A stretch of 64,000 nt of DNA, from NCBI GenBank assembly GCA_027625915.1, contig JANTQA010000047.1, forward strand, positions 11,346,001-11,410,000, given 5' to 3'. The notes under the pieces were generated by a model that was not told where the DNA came from, did not search any database, and saw nothing but the letters and a program-made list of their open reading frames with translations. This DNA is from Anaeramoeba flamelloides (Eukaryota > Metamonada > Anaeramoebidae). How positions within the stretch are numbered: the first letter of the stretch is position 1; the number at the start of each line of letters is the position of its first letter. This document shows, one piece after another, positions 1 to 10,842 of the stretch. The position numbers and the translations under genes are program-made.

Positions 1-149
1 TGTTTTTTGAAAAATCAAAAAACAATTCCCACAAACAAATGATTTTTTCTATTTCAAACAAATCCATACCACTTCTTCCTGAACATTTTCTTCCAAAAGT
101 TCAAAACCATACAGCACAAAAAAACTTCGAAGATTTTTTTGTTCTTTAA
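1..149 (+). CDS. 3' end of an unidentified gene entering from the left (partial)
   Basis: An open frame runs from base 3 without a stop to TAA at 147-149 and encodes 48 residues. The predicted protein end reads plausibly (it contains PLLPEHFLPK and ends in EDFFVL) and its base composition is clearly less T/A-homopolymeric than the spacer that follows. It could be a C-terminal exon of a gene starting outside the window; an internal ATG at 39 could alternatively start a 36-residue peptide. The next gene begins only 267 bases downstream in the same direction. I do not recognise the family. The call rests on frame and composition alone and could be wrong. Confidence 0.4.
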   Translation, partial: FFEKSKNNSHKQMIFSISNKSIPLLPEHFLPKVQNHTAQKNFEDFFVL

Positions 150-415
150 CGTCACATTTGAAGAGACTTTGTAAAGAATTGGTTCTTCACTCAAACATTT
201 TATTTTTTTTTATTTTGGTCTTTTTGATCTTTCTTTTTTTGTATTTTTTTTTTTTGAATTAAAAAAAAAGGGATCGTGAAACTTTAATTTTAAACATCCC
301 AATAATAAATTATAGCTTTAGGCTTACAGATTAACACAATTCCTTGTTCATTTTTTTTTTAACAAGTAATTTTTACCAAAGCTCAAAGAAGCAATTTTAA
401 CAGAAACAAAAACTA

Positions 416-1665
416 ATGGAAATTAGACAACCACAGAACGTTAACCAGTCAACATACCAAACTTGTCTTCTTGAAAAACAGTTTGGGTGGGAAAGATCAA
501 ACGAGCACAAACAATTAGGTGTCCAAGTACAACCAGAATACGAAGAAGAAGAGTATGAAGAAGAAGACAGTGTGATACGGTGTACATGCAATTACAATCA
601 TGACAATTACGAAATGATGATCCAATGTGATAAGTGCAAGGTTTGGCAACACTCTACTTGTGTAGGAATTAAAGAAGCACCTGAACATTATTTTTGTGAA
701 AAGTGCAGACCTTTAAAAATCCGATGTATTTGTAACAACGTAAGCTACCCAATTCTTCTTTTTTTTATTTTTTTTTTTTTCTCGAAATTTTCAGAAAATA
801 CAAAAACTTGGTGAAAACAAAAATTAAAACCTTTCTCAAAAAATAGTATTTTTAAGTTTACCACATTCTTTCTTTTTCTTCTTCTCCAACCAACAAACAA
901 AAAAATAAAATTTTTAAAAAAAAAACCTTTCTTTTGTTATTTTCGACTAAATTCAAATTTCTTTCGAATAATCCTTTCTTTAAAAACATTGTTTAATTTT
1001 TTTAAAATCATTTAACAAATAGAATTTAGATTTCTCAAGAGCAATAGTAAAGTGTATAAAGTGTAATAATTTTTCCCATAATGAATGTGTAGGTCTACCT
1101 GAAAGGCCGCCAAAAAGATATTTTATTTGTAGTTTTTGTTTAAAAAAACGGCAGGAACAAAGGAAGCTACAAGAACAAAGGGAGTTTAACGTTTACCAAC
1201 CAAATCGGCTTCTTTCTTCAAAATTACTTTTTTTAAATTCCAAGCAACAACAACAACAAAAGCTCCAAAAGCTCCAAAACCTCCAAAACCTTGAAAATCA
1301 ACAACAAAAACACCTCCAAAAATTAAAATTCTTAGAAAACGGAAACGAATCAAGCACCACAACACTCCTGGTTCGTAAAAGGAATGCACAGCAATTGTCA
1401 TCATTAGACCGAGATGAAGAATTTAACCTTGATAAAAAACAGAATTTGAATGACAATCTCCAAAACTTGAATGAACAAAAGACGAAAAGGACAAGCAATA
1501 CCAAGTTTTCGAATCAGCAAAAACAAACAGAACAAGAATTAGAACAACGAGATGATGAAATAGTTCTTGATCGTAAAATCTTTACTATTATTCATTCTTC
1601 AATGATTGATGAGCGTAATCAAAATCAAAAAAAAACTCTAGAAAAATTAAAGAATAATAGCAATC

Positions 1666-1699
<34 letters not shown>

Positions 1700-3959
1700 C
1701 AACAACAACAACAACATTTATACACTTGAAAAGAAACAAACAAACTTGGCATTAGATAATCGAAAGCTAATAAATAATCACAAAGAAACACCGACTAATG
1801 ACTCTAATTATTCTGATCTGGCAAATAGTGATGAATTGTTCATTGAAGAAAATAGTTCAGTTCAAGATCTTGTTGAAATTGAAATATCTCCAACTATTGA
1901 AACTTTTGATAAAAATCAATTATCAGAAAATAAAAAACAGCTAATATCTTCAAAGAATGTATTTAAATCACAACCTGAACAAATAATTTCACAAAATAAT
2001 TTTAATAAAAATTCAATGGATCTTAAACCAACAACAAAATATCAACTTGAAAACCCATCTTTAGAATTGCAACAAAAGCAGCAACAATTAAACTATTTAC
2101 AATATCAAAATTCAAATCAAATAGAGAACACAAACTTGATGTCTAATCAACAGATGCTTCATAATCAAGCACAGATCAAAAAAAAGAGAAGACTTTTTTG
2201 GAAAAGAACAGGGATTTATGATGAACTTTTTTATAAAGGTTTTAATAAATTTAAGCCCTTAGTGCCATCTTCTTTTGAAATTGGCAAGGGAAAAATTATT
2301 CAACTTTTTGTGAAACAAAAACAAAAAGAAAAACAATTCCAAGCAACTCTTGAAAAAATATATTTAAATCAGAAAAAGAAACCAAACAATCCAAATAAAT
2401 TCATAAATTTAAAAAAAAATTGGATTAACAATTATCACAGATTAAAAGAAGAAGAAAGAAGAAAGAAGAAAATTGAAAGAAAAAGATTAGAAGCTTTAGA
2501 AAAAAAAATGAAAGAAAAGGAAGAAAAAAAAGCCCTAGCTTCTTTAACACCACAATTGAATAAGAAAAAATTCTCTTTAAGTGAGTACCGAAAAAAAAGG
2601 GAAACTTCAAAAACACCTCAACTTACCACAAAACGAATTTCTTCAAATAGAAAGCAAATACAAACAGAACCAAAATTAAATTTCAATCAAAAAATCGAAC
2701 CACTACAGCAACAAAAAAAACTACAGCAACGAAAACTACAGCAACAAAAACTACAACAAAAAGAAAAAGAGAAAGCAAATCGATATGAATTAAAAAATAA
2801 ACCAAAAATAGAACCTAGCAAATCAATTTCTCCAATTTCAGTTTCAACTAATATTTCAATGCCAACTAAAACAAAAACTTGCTTCCCAACTTCGTCAATT
2901 TTCCAAAGCAAACAAAAAGCAACTAATGGCGGAATAAATTCATCCACTTCAGACATTAATTCTTCTTCATCAATCAGCAATATGAAAAGTTCGATTATAC
3001 ATTCTCAAACTAATACTAGTTCCAATTATTTGCCAAAACAACAACAACAAATACAACAACAGCGGGGCATAAGAGGAAGAGAATATAACGATCCAATCTT
3101 GCCAAACTCAAAATTACCAAAAAGTGATAAGATCACTCAAAAAATTTTTCGTTCAACAAAAAATAACCGGCTTTATCGTACATCAAATGCTAGCTATATA
3201 ACTTCAAGCCATTCAACAAATGATCTTCAAGAATTCCAACAACAACAACAAATGAATACGGAAAAACAATTTAAATCAAGAAATTACAATGATTATCCCT
3301 CAAATTCTTATAATCAATTACCAAGAAACAATTCTACAAATCAACGTCGGAAACAACATAATCATAAAAATAGATCATTATCCCCACCCACATTGCAGAC
3401 AGAATCATCGCAAATCTCATCGACGTCTTTAAGATCCACACCGCAAAAAAAATCTATTTCTTATAATAATTACCAAAAAAAAAATCAAAAACAAAGGAAT
3501 TTTCACGATTTAAATGAATTTTCAAGTTCAAATAATTCAAGCTTGCCAAATAGATCAACACTAACTCGATCCAGATCTTCACCAAGTTCACCACCGCAAC
3601 AACAACAATCATCACCATCGTCGTCTATTTCATTTAAAAGGTCAAATAGTTCCAATTATCCTGATTATTCTGCTCATTTTGGAAATAACAATGAAAAGAA
3701 TACTATTCGCTCATCAAAAAGAATTTCAAGGAATAATTCACCAAAAAATAATCTCAATAGATCAAGCGATTTTCTCGAAAATAATGATGATCCCTATTAT
3801 AAAAGAAGAAATTATCCATATCCAAATAATAGAAGAAGAAACCATTTCAGAAGATCAAATTTTTCTTCTTCAAACCAAAATTTAAATAATATAAACTATA
3901 ATAATGATTTTGATCAAAGAAGACATAACAGAATTTCTAGATATAATGAGAGAAAATAG
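416..3959 (+). CDS. Tandem PHD-finger protein with long Q/N/K-rich tail
   Basis: Two exons, 416-739 and 1023-3959, give about 1,086 residues. Exon 1 encodes an acidic patch (residues 41-51) and a complete Cys4-His-Cys3 PHD finger (C56, C58, C71, C74, H79, C82, C94, C97). The last codons of exon 1 (C104, C106) start a second PHD finger finished in exon 2 (C119, C122, H127, C130, C144, C147). The acceptor at 1021-1022 gives 12 residues between C106 and C119, exactly as in finger 1, which is why I chose it over the one at 1039-1040. Both fingers are of the type that reads histone H3 tails, so a nuclear chromatin role is likely. The remaining 900 or so residues are low complexity: glutamine runs, an asparagine run near 1670-1715, a lysine/glutamate-rich helix near 2440-2540, then S/N/R-rich sequence. 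One less biased block (about 2160-2420, motif FWKRTGIYDELFYKGF) may be a domain I cannot name. Stop is TAG. Confidence 0.85.
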
Positions 3960-5402
3960 CTTTGATTTGATTTATTACATTTTTTTTTTTTTATTTTTTT
4001 TTTTGAATATTTAGAAATTTTAATGCAAAATGAAAAAATAAAATAAGATTTTTATTTTACCCTGCAAAAAAAGGAATTATTTTTAATTGTTTTCATTGTT
4101 GATTTTTTCTATGTATTTTGACTTTAAATCAGTAGAATTAAATTTATATATTTATAACAAACAAAATCTATTTCAAAATTAATAACTCAAATAAAAAATT
4201 TAGATAAATTATCAAATATCTTATTTTAAGTTTGTTATCTCAGACTCTCAATAACTGAAGTAAAAAAACAGTCATTTTAGGAATAAAAGTGAAAGAGGGT
4301 ATTTAATTGTAATCATTACTGAAAACTAAAAGTAAAACCAATTCAAAGAAGAAACAGATTAACTTCAAATAATAATCCATTATATTATTTTCAATCAAAC
4401 CCACAAAAATAAGTTAAATCTAAATTTTTTATCAAAATAATAAGAGTGGTTTTGAGGCTCACAATAATAGTCAATTTTTTTAACAAATTTTAAATAATTG
4501 ATTAGTCAAAGAAAAACATATATACCAAAAGATTGACTTAAAAAAAATGCTATTGTATTGAATCCCCATTTTTTCTTTACTTTTTTATTTTTTCTTTTAT
4601 TAATTCACCTTACTTTGAATTTTCAGGAAGGATACCAATTAAAAACGGTGTTTGATTTTTTTCCCTGTTTCGCTTTTTTTCCAAAATGGTAAGATCAAAT
4701 AAATTTTGAAAATAAACTTATTTTGAATATTATGCATAAATTCTGCATTATAAATTAAATTGATTTAAAACAATAGATAAATTTAACAATTATTATGAAA
4801 AGTTAATGACCTTTTTTTACTAATAATAATTAAACTGTTTTTGGACTTGATACTAAAAATAAGCCCTAATAATTGAAAAATACTGAAACTTTAAAAAAAA
4901 ATGTTTTCAAATTTTTATTCATTTTCGATTTTTGAAATATGTAACTTGGTTTTGAATTAACACTTTTGTTGGTCTAAAGGTGACCAATTTTTATAAAATC
5001 TGTTGCTCTTCGAAATATTTTTTTTATCAAATATTGTTTTATGAGTTGATGGTATTCATATTTACAAATGGAAATTGGACTAACCATTCTAGAAAAAATT
5101 ATGTCAAAGAAAAAAATACTTAATAGGTTGTAATAGTCAGACGAAAGCAAAAAGGAAAATTTTTCATTTATTTTTTTACTTTTTTTAACTAATCAATGAA
5201 GATATATAAAACCCAAATTCTACAAACAGTTTCAATTTCCATTGTCAAAAAACTTTAAGCCAATTTCAGATGAATAGAAAAAGCTTAACATCAAAAAATC
5301 CAAAAAAAAAAATGTATTTAATAATGTTTACAAATCAATCTCAAATCTGGCTAAATTGAACCTGCTTAAATTTTGGTATGATGTGTTGTTTTTGGAGTAC
5401 CC
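3960..5402. other. Intergenic spacer without recognised gene
   Basis: Very AT-rich DNA after the PHD gene. The only notable site is 4627-4686: a good 3' splice site (TTTTCAG), about 55 bases of lower A/T bias ending in AAAATG, then GTAAGA, a good donor. This could be an orphan first exon or leader, but I found no partner exon, so it is not called a gene. Confidence 0.5.
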
Positions 5403-6252
5403 TTGTGAAAAAAATTTTGGTCATTAAAAAAAATTGGGTGAGTCAAAAATTTGATTACAATTTTTTAAATAGAAAATATTTGCAAAATGATTTATGATCA
5501 AAATGAAATTTTATAAACAAATCTTAAATTCAAGAACAGTGAAAGTCACTGTAAATTATTATTTTCAGAAAAAAAATTATTTCGTTGCATTTCAAACCCT
5601 TTGGAATTACTTAAGAAGTCTAAAAGAGTAAAAAAGAAATTTTTAAAAGCACTCAATACTAAAAATGTGATTTTTTTTTTATAAGATTACAGTCCAAGAT
5701 CAAGTTAGAGATTTTTTGTCAAGACCAAAAATCAATAATTGTTTTAAATTAAGGTTTATATTTGGAGATTTAAAGAATAAAAATGGTTGAAAAAATCTTA
5801 TTATTTTGTTATTTTGAAGTTTTGATTGTAAACATTAATTGAAATCAATCTCTTTTTTATAAAAATATCTTTTTTTGTAAGATTATTTGATCCAATTTTG
5901 TTTAAAAGAATGTTTAATATTAATATTGATAAATAAACGCTAACTAACCCTGATAAATATCTTATTGAATTAATAGATGCGAATATTTCTCCTTAAATTG
6001 TTATCTTATTTCAAATAAAGTTTTCAATAGAAATTCAATTGTTTTTCCTTTCGCCTTCCTAAGCAATTCCAAATGGCTGAAATGCAACGAAATAAGGATA
6101 TTTTCTGAAAAATACAAATAATAGCGACTTTTTTTTTTCTTAAATGTTAATATTTGTTGATAAAATGATACCTTAATCAAAATTATTTTTGCTTATATTT
6201 ACTATTTAAAAAACGAAAACAAATTTTTGACTCACCCAATTTTTTTTCACAA
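5403..6252. mobile_element. Foldback element with terminal inverted repeats of about 210 bp
   Basis: About 215 bases at 5403-5620 return as an imperfect reverse complement at 6046-6252. Matching landmarks in both arms are TTGGGTGAGTCAAAAATTTG near the outer ends and TTATTTCGTTGCATTTCA near the inner ends. The 420 or so bases between the arms are non-coding. This is the architecture of a non-autonomous foldback/MITE-like DNA element. No target-site duplication could be made out and the arms have drifted, so it is an old insertion. Confidence 0.7.
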
Positions 6253-6608
6253 CACAATTATTAAAAATTTTTTTCGAAAAAAAAAATTAATTATTTGCTA
6301 ATTGTTCACTTTTAGATAAATATAATTATAAGAAACACTATCAATTAATAAAATTTCCTGATCAAATATTTATTTTTCAAGACATTTAACAAAACATGTT
6401 GAAAAATCCAATTTCCCAAGATTTTTTTAAATTCAATAATAAAAAATTAATTTGTTTTCACATTAAGAAGTTATTTTATTATATTTAAAAAAAAATTAAA
6501 AATATGATGAATATCTTTCAAATAGGGAATCAATTATTTTGACTATTTTAAAGTATTATTTGCTTTATTAAATTGGAAAAAATATTTTTTTTATTGATTT
6601 TTCCATTA

Positions 6609-7018
6609 GGTTTTTTATAATTTTTGAAATAAACAGAAAATTTATTTAATTTTCTGTTTATTTCTGAAATTAAAAAAACCGACGGAAATGAACAAATAAA
6701 ACAGAAAAACTCAAGAAAACTTAGAACACTTACCTTTTTTTTTTTTTTTTCATTTTTGTAATCAAACGAAATTTTAAGAAATTTTCTTTTTAATCGAAAA
6801 AGTAAAAAAAAACCTAGGACATATTTATTGGTTTTCCAGAATTTGAAAGAATTGAATAAATTCTTTGATTTTTTTCTATTGTTTTGAATTTTCGAAAACC
6901 TAGGTACTCAACAGAATTCTTCGGCACTTGACGGGCATTTTCTTTGGTTTTTTTTAACCTTCGAAATAAATCGTAAATTTCTTAAATTTTCAGTTTATTC
7001 CCAAAATTAAAAAAAACA
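6609..7018. repeat. Hairpin array 1 (units B-A-B)
   Basis: Three imperfect palindromes stand in series. Unit B (6609-6680, about 72 bp) has stem AAATAAACAGAAAATT and its complement. Unit A (6831-6899, 69 bp) runs from GTTTTCCAGAATTTGAAAGA to GAATTTTCGAAAAC. A second B (about 6945-7018) is more decayed. The word CGGCACTTGACGG sits between A and the second B (6922-6934) and recurs inverted in the array near 34.97 kb. Confidence 0.65.
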
Positions 7019-7326
7019 AAAACATGGTAAATATTTATCGTTTAATTATTTTTTTTTGTAGTTGAGTTTTTTTTAGAGGGGTATAGTGTTTTCAAAACTA
7101 TGGAAATCATCTATTCTAAAAAATATCCTAAAGTTGAATTTGAAGAAGATTTTCACATCCATTTAAAAATTTTAAACATAAGAGGGACTTTTTTCAAGAC
7201 TAAAGACTTTTAAAAATCGTAGTACTATTAACAACAATAAACACAACACCCTCAATATTTTTAAGTGAAGGAACGTTGTTTATATGGTGAATAAACTTAA
7301 TTATCAAGGTGGGATGATAATTTTAG

Positions 7327-7525
7327 TACAGTTAGTTCCACTTTTAAGACACCTACTTTGAACAACATTTAAGGCACAAAATAATCTCAAAATAAAACAC
7401 AAAATTTGGATTTTTTTTTTTACAAATTATTTTACTAGAATCTGAATTTTGTGCCTTAATTTGAGATTTTTATTGTGCCTTAAATTTCATTCAAGTTTTG
7501 TTTCCCAAAAGTGGAACTGACTGAA
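7327..7525. mobile_element. 200-bp MITE, copy 1 (Tc1/mariner-like ends)
   Basis: Starts TACAGTTAGTTCCACTTTTA and ends with the near-complement AAAAGTGGAACTGACTGAAA. Almost the whole length is two inverted arms of about 85 bp around a short T/A-rich centre. Sister copies lie at 22591-22790 and 60501-60701. TA followed by CAGT at the ends is the Tc1/mariner signature, so a TA target duplication is likely. No coding capacity. Confidence 0.8.
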
Positions 7526-8265
7526 ATAGTTTTCTACAACTTTTTTTTTTCAATTTTATTTGTTCATACTCCTGAATTGTTATATTTTGATTAGACTAAC
7601 CAACTAAAATTTTGAACTTGTTTTGTGTTTTAAAATGAACGAAAAAAAATCCTTAAATAATAACCAAAAATGAATAATTTAACTACTATTTCACAATTAA
7701 AATGAGTTTGAAAATATTTATACAGGATGATTAAAAATTTTCACATTTTTTTGAAAAAAGCAGTCACAATAATAAAAGAACTTTGTGAAACCAATCCTAG
7801 ATTTTCTAAATGTTTATGGTTGGTTTATTTGATCATTTAATGTACAGAGCTTTTTCGAAAAAAGTTACTCGATGCTTAATTTGAAATTGAGATAAAACAG
7901 TTAGTTTAGGAAATTCCTGCAACAGCAATTAAAAAATAAGACATTTTCAAAATGATCGCTGATTCCTTTAAAGTTGATAAATATAATTCTTTCAATATCA
8001 ATTTTAATAGTTTTCTTGCTTGAAAATAAGTGATCTTTAACCTTTGGGATTAAAAAACAATCCGAGTTATTAATCCATAAAATTCTACAAAGTGATGAAA
8101 GATCTGCTGTTCTCTTTCAAGCTTTAGGACGACAAAAATATGTTTGTGAACAATAACATAATCACTTGAACAGTAAATCTTTCAACCTTATGAAATATTT
8201 AATAAAAAAATACTTTACCATTTTTTTAAATTTTCCCAAATTATTATTTTTTATAATCAAAAAAC
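7526..8265. other. Intergenic spacer, nothing recognised
   Basis: AT-rich sequence between the MITE and the small membrane-protein ORF. I see no open frame of quality, RNA gene or repeat. Confidence 0.4.
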
Positions 8266-8409
8266 ATGTTTAACACACAAGGCGAACAAGAAAAAACAAG
8301 CCGAAAAAAAATTACAAAGAAAGAACTCATAACGTTGGCAAAAACGGTTGGAATGTTTGTTGGATCGATCATCATTATAAACAAGTTCGAAGACAAATTT
8401 AAGCTTTAA
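8266..8409 (+). CDS. Small single-pass membrane protein, 47 residues
   Basis: ATG at 8266 opens a 47-codon frame ending in TAA. Its GC content (about 36 %) stands out sharply from the roughly 20 % flanks. Residues 1-22 are polar and basic (EKTSRKKITKKEL), residues 23-39 form one hydrophobic segment (LAKTVGMFVGSIIIINK) and the last eight are charged. This is the layout of small tail-anchored subunits such as Tom5, Tom6 or Tom7 of the mitochondrial outer-membrane translocase, or small ER subunits, but I see no family-defining motif and assign no name. The 5' flank is T/A-rich like that of other genes here. The frame is short, so chance is not excluded. Confidence 0.5.
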   Translation: MFNTQGEQEKTSRKKITKKELITLAKTVGMFVGSIIIINKFEDKFKL

Positions 8410-9925
8410 ACTGGCAAAATCTTTTATCTTTATGTTTTGGCTTACTTTTTTTTTATTTATTTATTTTTTTTATCTTCGGGATTAAACTTTAAACTCTCAT
8501 TGTTTTTGAATTAAAAACTTTTACTTTAGTTAGTAATAAAAGTAAAAAAAAAAAAAAATCATTTCAAACTTTCTTGTTTTACTTTAATTCTCTTTTTATT
8601 TTTCTTTATTTTTTTTTATAACAAACGGAACTCAACAATTATAAACAATTAAAAAAACATTTAAATATTTTGAAATTTGATCAGTGCCACAATTACTTAT
8701 TTGTCAATTCAAAAACTCTTTTTTATTTTCTTGCAGAAATGAAGAAGAAAAGACAAAAAATTAAATGAAAACAGTTTTTAATTAATACCCAATCCCATTT
8801 TCACAAAGTGCAAACCAAAAATTTTATTAAAATATCTCATACTTTTCTCTTCAAGTTGGTTAATCCTTTTAGGAGAAACTTTTGAATTGTTGTGATCATA
8901 AATTCAGACTTGCAATTACTGTTCTTAAAAAAAAAATAATTGAATGTAAAATATCGTTAGGAATTTTGTTTTTTGTTTTTTGTTTTTTTTGTTCACTATC
9001 CCGTTCTTAAAAACAGTAAAAGTGATCAAATAAACCATTAATTTTTTCAAGTTAATAAGAATGTTAATTAAGATTGACAACAATTAATAAATTTGATTCT
9101 CAATATTGAGTTACTTCTTTTCAATTTCGTAAAGATTCTCGAAGTGGTAATATAAAAAACTATTTTTTATTTATTAATTTTAGTCCTTAACTCAAGATGT
9201 AGAGTTTTCACTTTCTTTCTGTTTTTCATCTTAATATTGTTTTGTAAATAGGTCTTTCAACGAATGTCACGTTGAAATATATGTTATAGGTGTTTTGTTG
9301 TTTGATCTTGAATCTTATAATAAAAAAATTAATTTACAAATGTATTATTTGTAACAAAAAAATAGAAAAAAAGATAATTAAAAAAGCAATAAATTTTTAC
9401 AAAATAGTTTCATTTTGAAATTTTCAAAATAAACTAAATTCCAAAATTCTAGACACTGTACAAACAGTTGAAATAACAACAATACCACAATTTACATTCA
9501 ATTTGGAAATAATTTTGATTTTACAAAGCATTTCATTTTTTGTCTTTTCTGTTTTCTTTTTATTACCTTTTTTTCCGGTTACTTAATCTATTTAGTTATA
9601 TCGGGAATATTTTTTCAATAGCTGATAGAAAGTTAAAGTTGAGTTTTTTATACTGAAAAATAAAATAAAATTGGTTGACGATATCTTACCATTTTGATGG
9701 ATTACCAATTGATGGTGAAATCACAAACAAATTTATCTATATATTTTTTTAACAAATTGTCTCATCTTGTTTTGCACACCTGATTTTGATTTTTTGTTTT
9801 ATATTTTTTTTTATTTGTATAAAAATTATTTCGTATAAAAACATTAATTAGTGAAAATTAAATGTGGCTTTATATTATGTTTTGAAAAAAATAATAAATT
9901 TTTGTTTTTTTTTGTTTTTTTTTGT
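8410..9925. other. Intergenic spacer, nothing recognised
   Basis: AT-rich DNA with many homopolymer runs. A good acceptor-like site (TTTTCTTGCAG) lies near 8736, followed only by a few codons. No gene or repeat family member identified. Confidence 0.4.
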
Positions 9926-10483
9926 TAGGACTCTTTTTCGGTCGAACTTATCCAATTTAATTGAAGAAATGGAAAATATTCTCTGAGTTTAATTCTTTAT
10001 TTTTCTTAAAATAAATTCAATTTTTAGATCAAAATAATTTTTTCTGATTTAGTAAATATTTTTTTGTCTTTTTTCTCATTTTTTTGATTTTTATTTTTTT
10101 GAAAAAGTAAATTTGAAAAAAAAATCGTTTGAAACTCAAAAAAAAAACATTAAGAAAATTGAGACCTTGTAATTAACTTTAAAAATTCATATATTTAAAA
10201 TTAAAAAATCTTATTGTCAACAATTTAATTTTAAAAAGAACTTTATAAATTTTCAACGAGAAATCACAATGAAAGTACTCAAAAATTTTCTGACCATTTT
10301 TTTTTTTTTGAAATCAAAGATTTTTTCTGGTATTTCTTTAATAAATCTCGACTCTAATCAAAAGTTTCTCATTACTCTTATTTCTAAACTATTGCAGTTT
10401 TGTTAATTTTTGAAAAAAAAAAAAAAAAAAAAAAGTGAATTTTTCATTTTTGTATGGAGGCACTTTGAGTGAAATAGAGTTTA
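9926..10483. mobile_element. 530-560-bp MITE, copy 1 (oldest)
   Basis: Homologous along its length to 47282-47819 and 49596-50122. The left end is TAGGACTCTTTTTCGGTCGA and the right end CACTTTGAGTGAAATAGAGT plus TTA. It is more diverged from the other two copies than they are from each other. The interior is poly-T and AT-rich, with no coding frame. Its right end overlaps a minus-strand open frame (10389-10670) that is therefore mostly repeat. Confidence 0.7.
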
Positions 10484-10842
10484 TTTTTTGATTTTGAGTG
10501 TTTTCTAATTTTTGGAATGGGGTTTCTATCTTTTCTTCTTGTTGCATCCATTTAGACCTTTTAACGAGATATCTAATTTCACTATTACTCTCAGAACCTT
10601 TGACACCAAAATAATTCGTATGGAAAGCAAAACTAAATAAACTTGATAAATCTAAAAGGTTGTTTAACAAATTTGTTGAGAAAAATATAAAAAAAATTAA
10701 AAGAAAAAAAAATGAAATTAAAAAAGATATTCGTTTTTTTATTTAAACTTCATTTAAATAAACATATTTAAATAAAACAATTGTAGTGTATGATGGTTAT
10801 TATTCTTTAATATTTACACGATAATAAATGAACACTAAATCA

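Noticed and set aside
8736-8764. Possible final exon after a strong TTTTCTTGCAG acceptor
   Set aside because: Only eight or nine codons before a stop and no compatible donor in the small gene upstream.
10389-10670. 93-codon minus-strand open frame downstream of the membrane-protein gene
   Set aside because: No ATG start at its head, and its end is the terminus of the 530-bp MITE plus a poly-A run. A preceding CTTTTAG could be an acceptor, but no partner exon was found.
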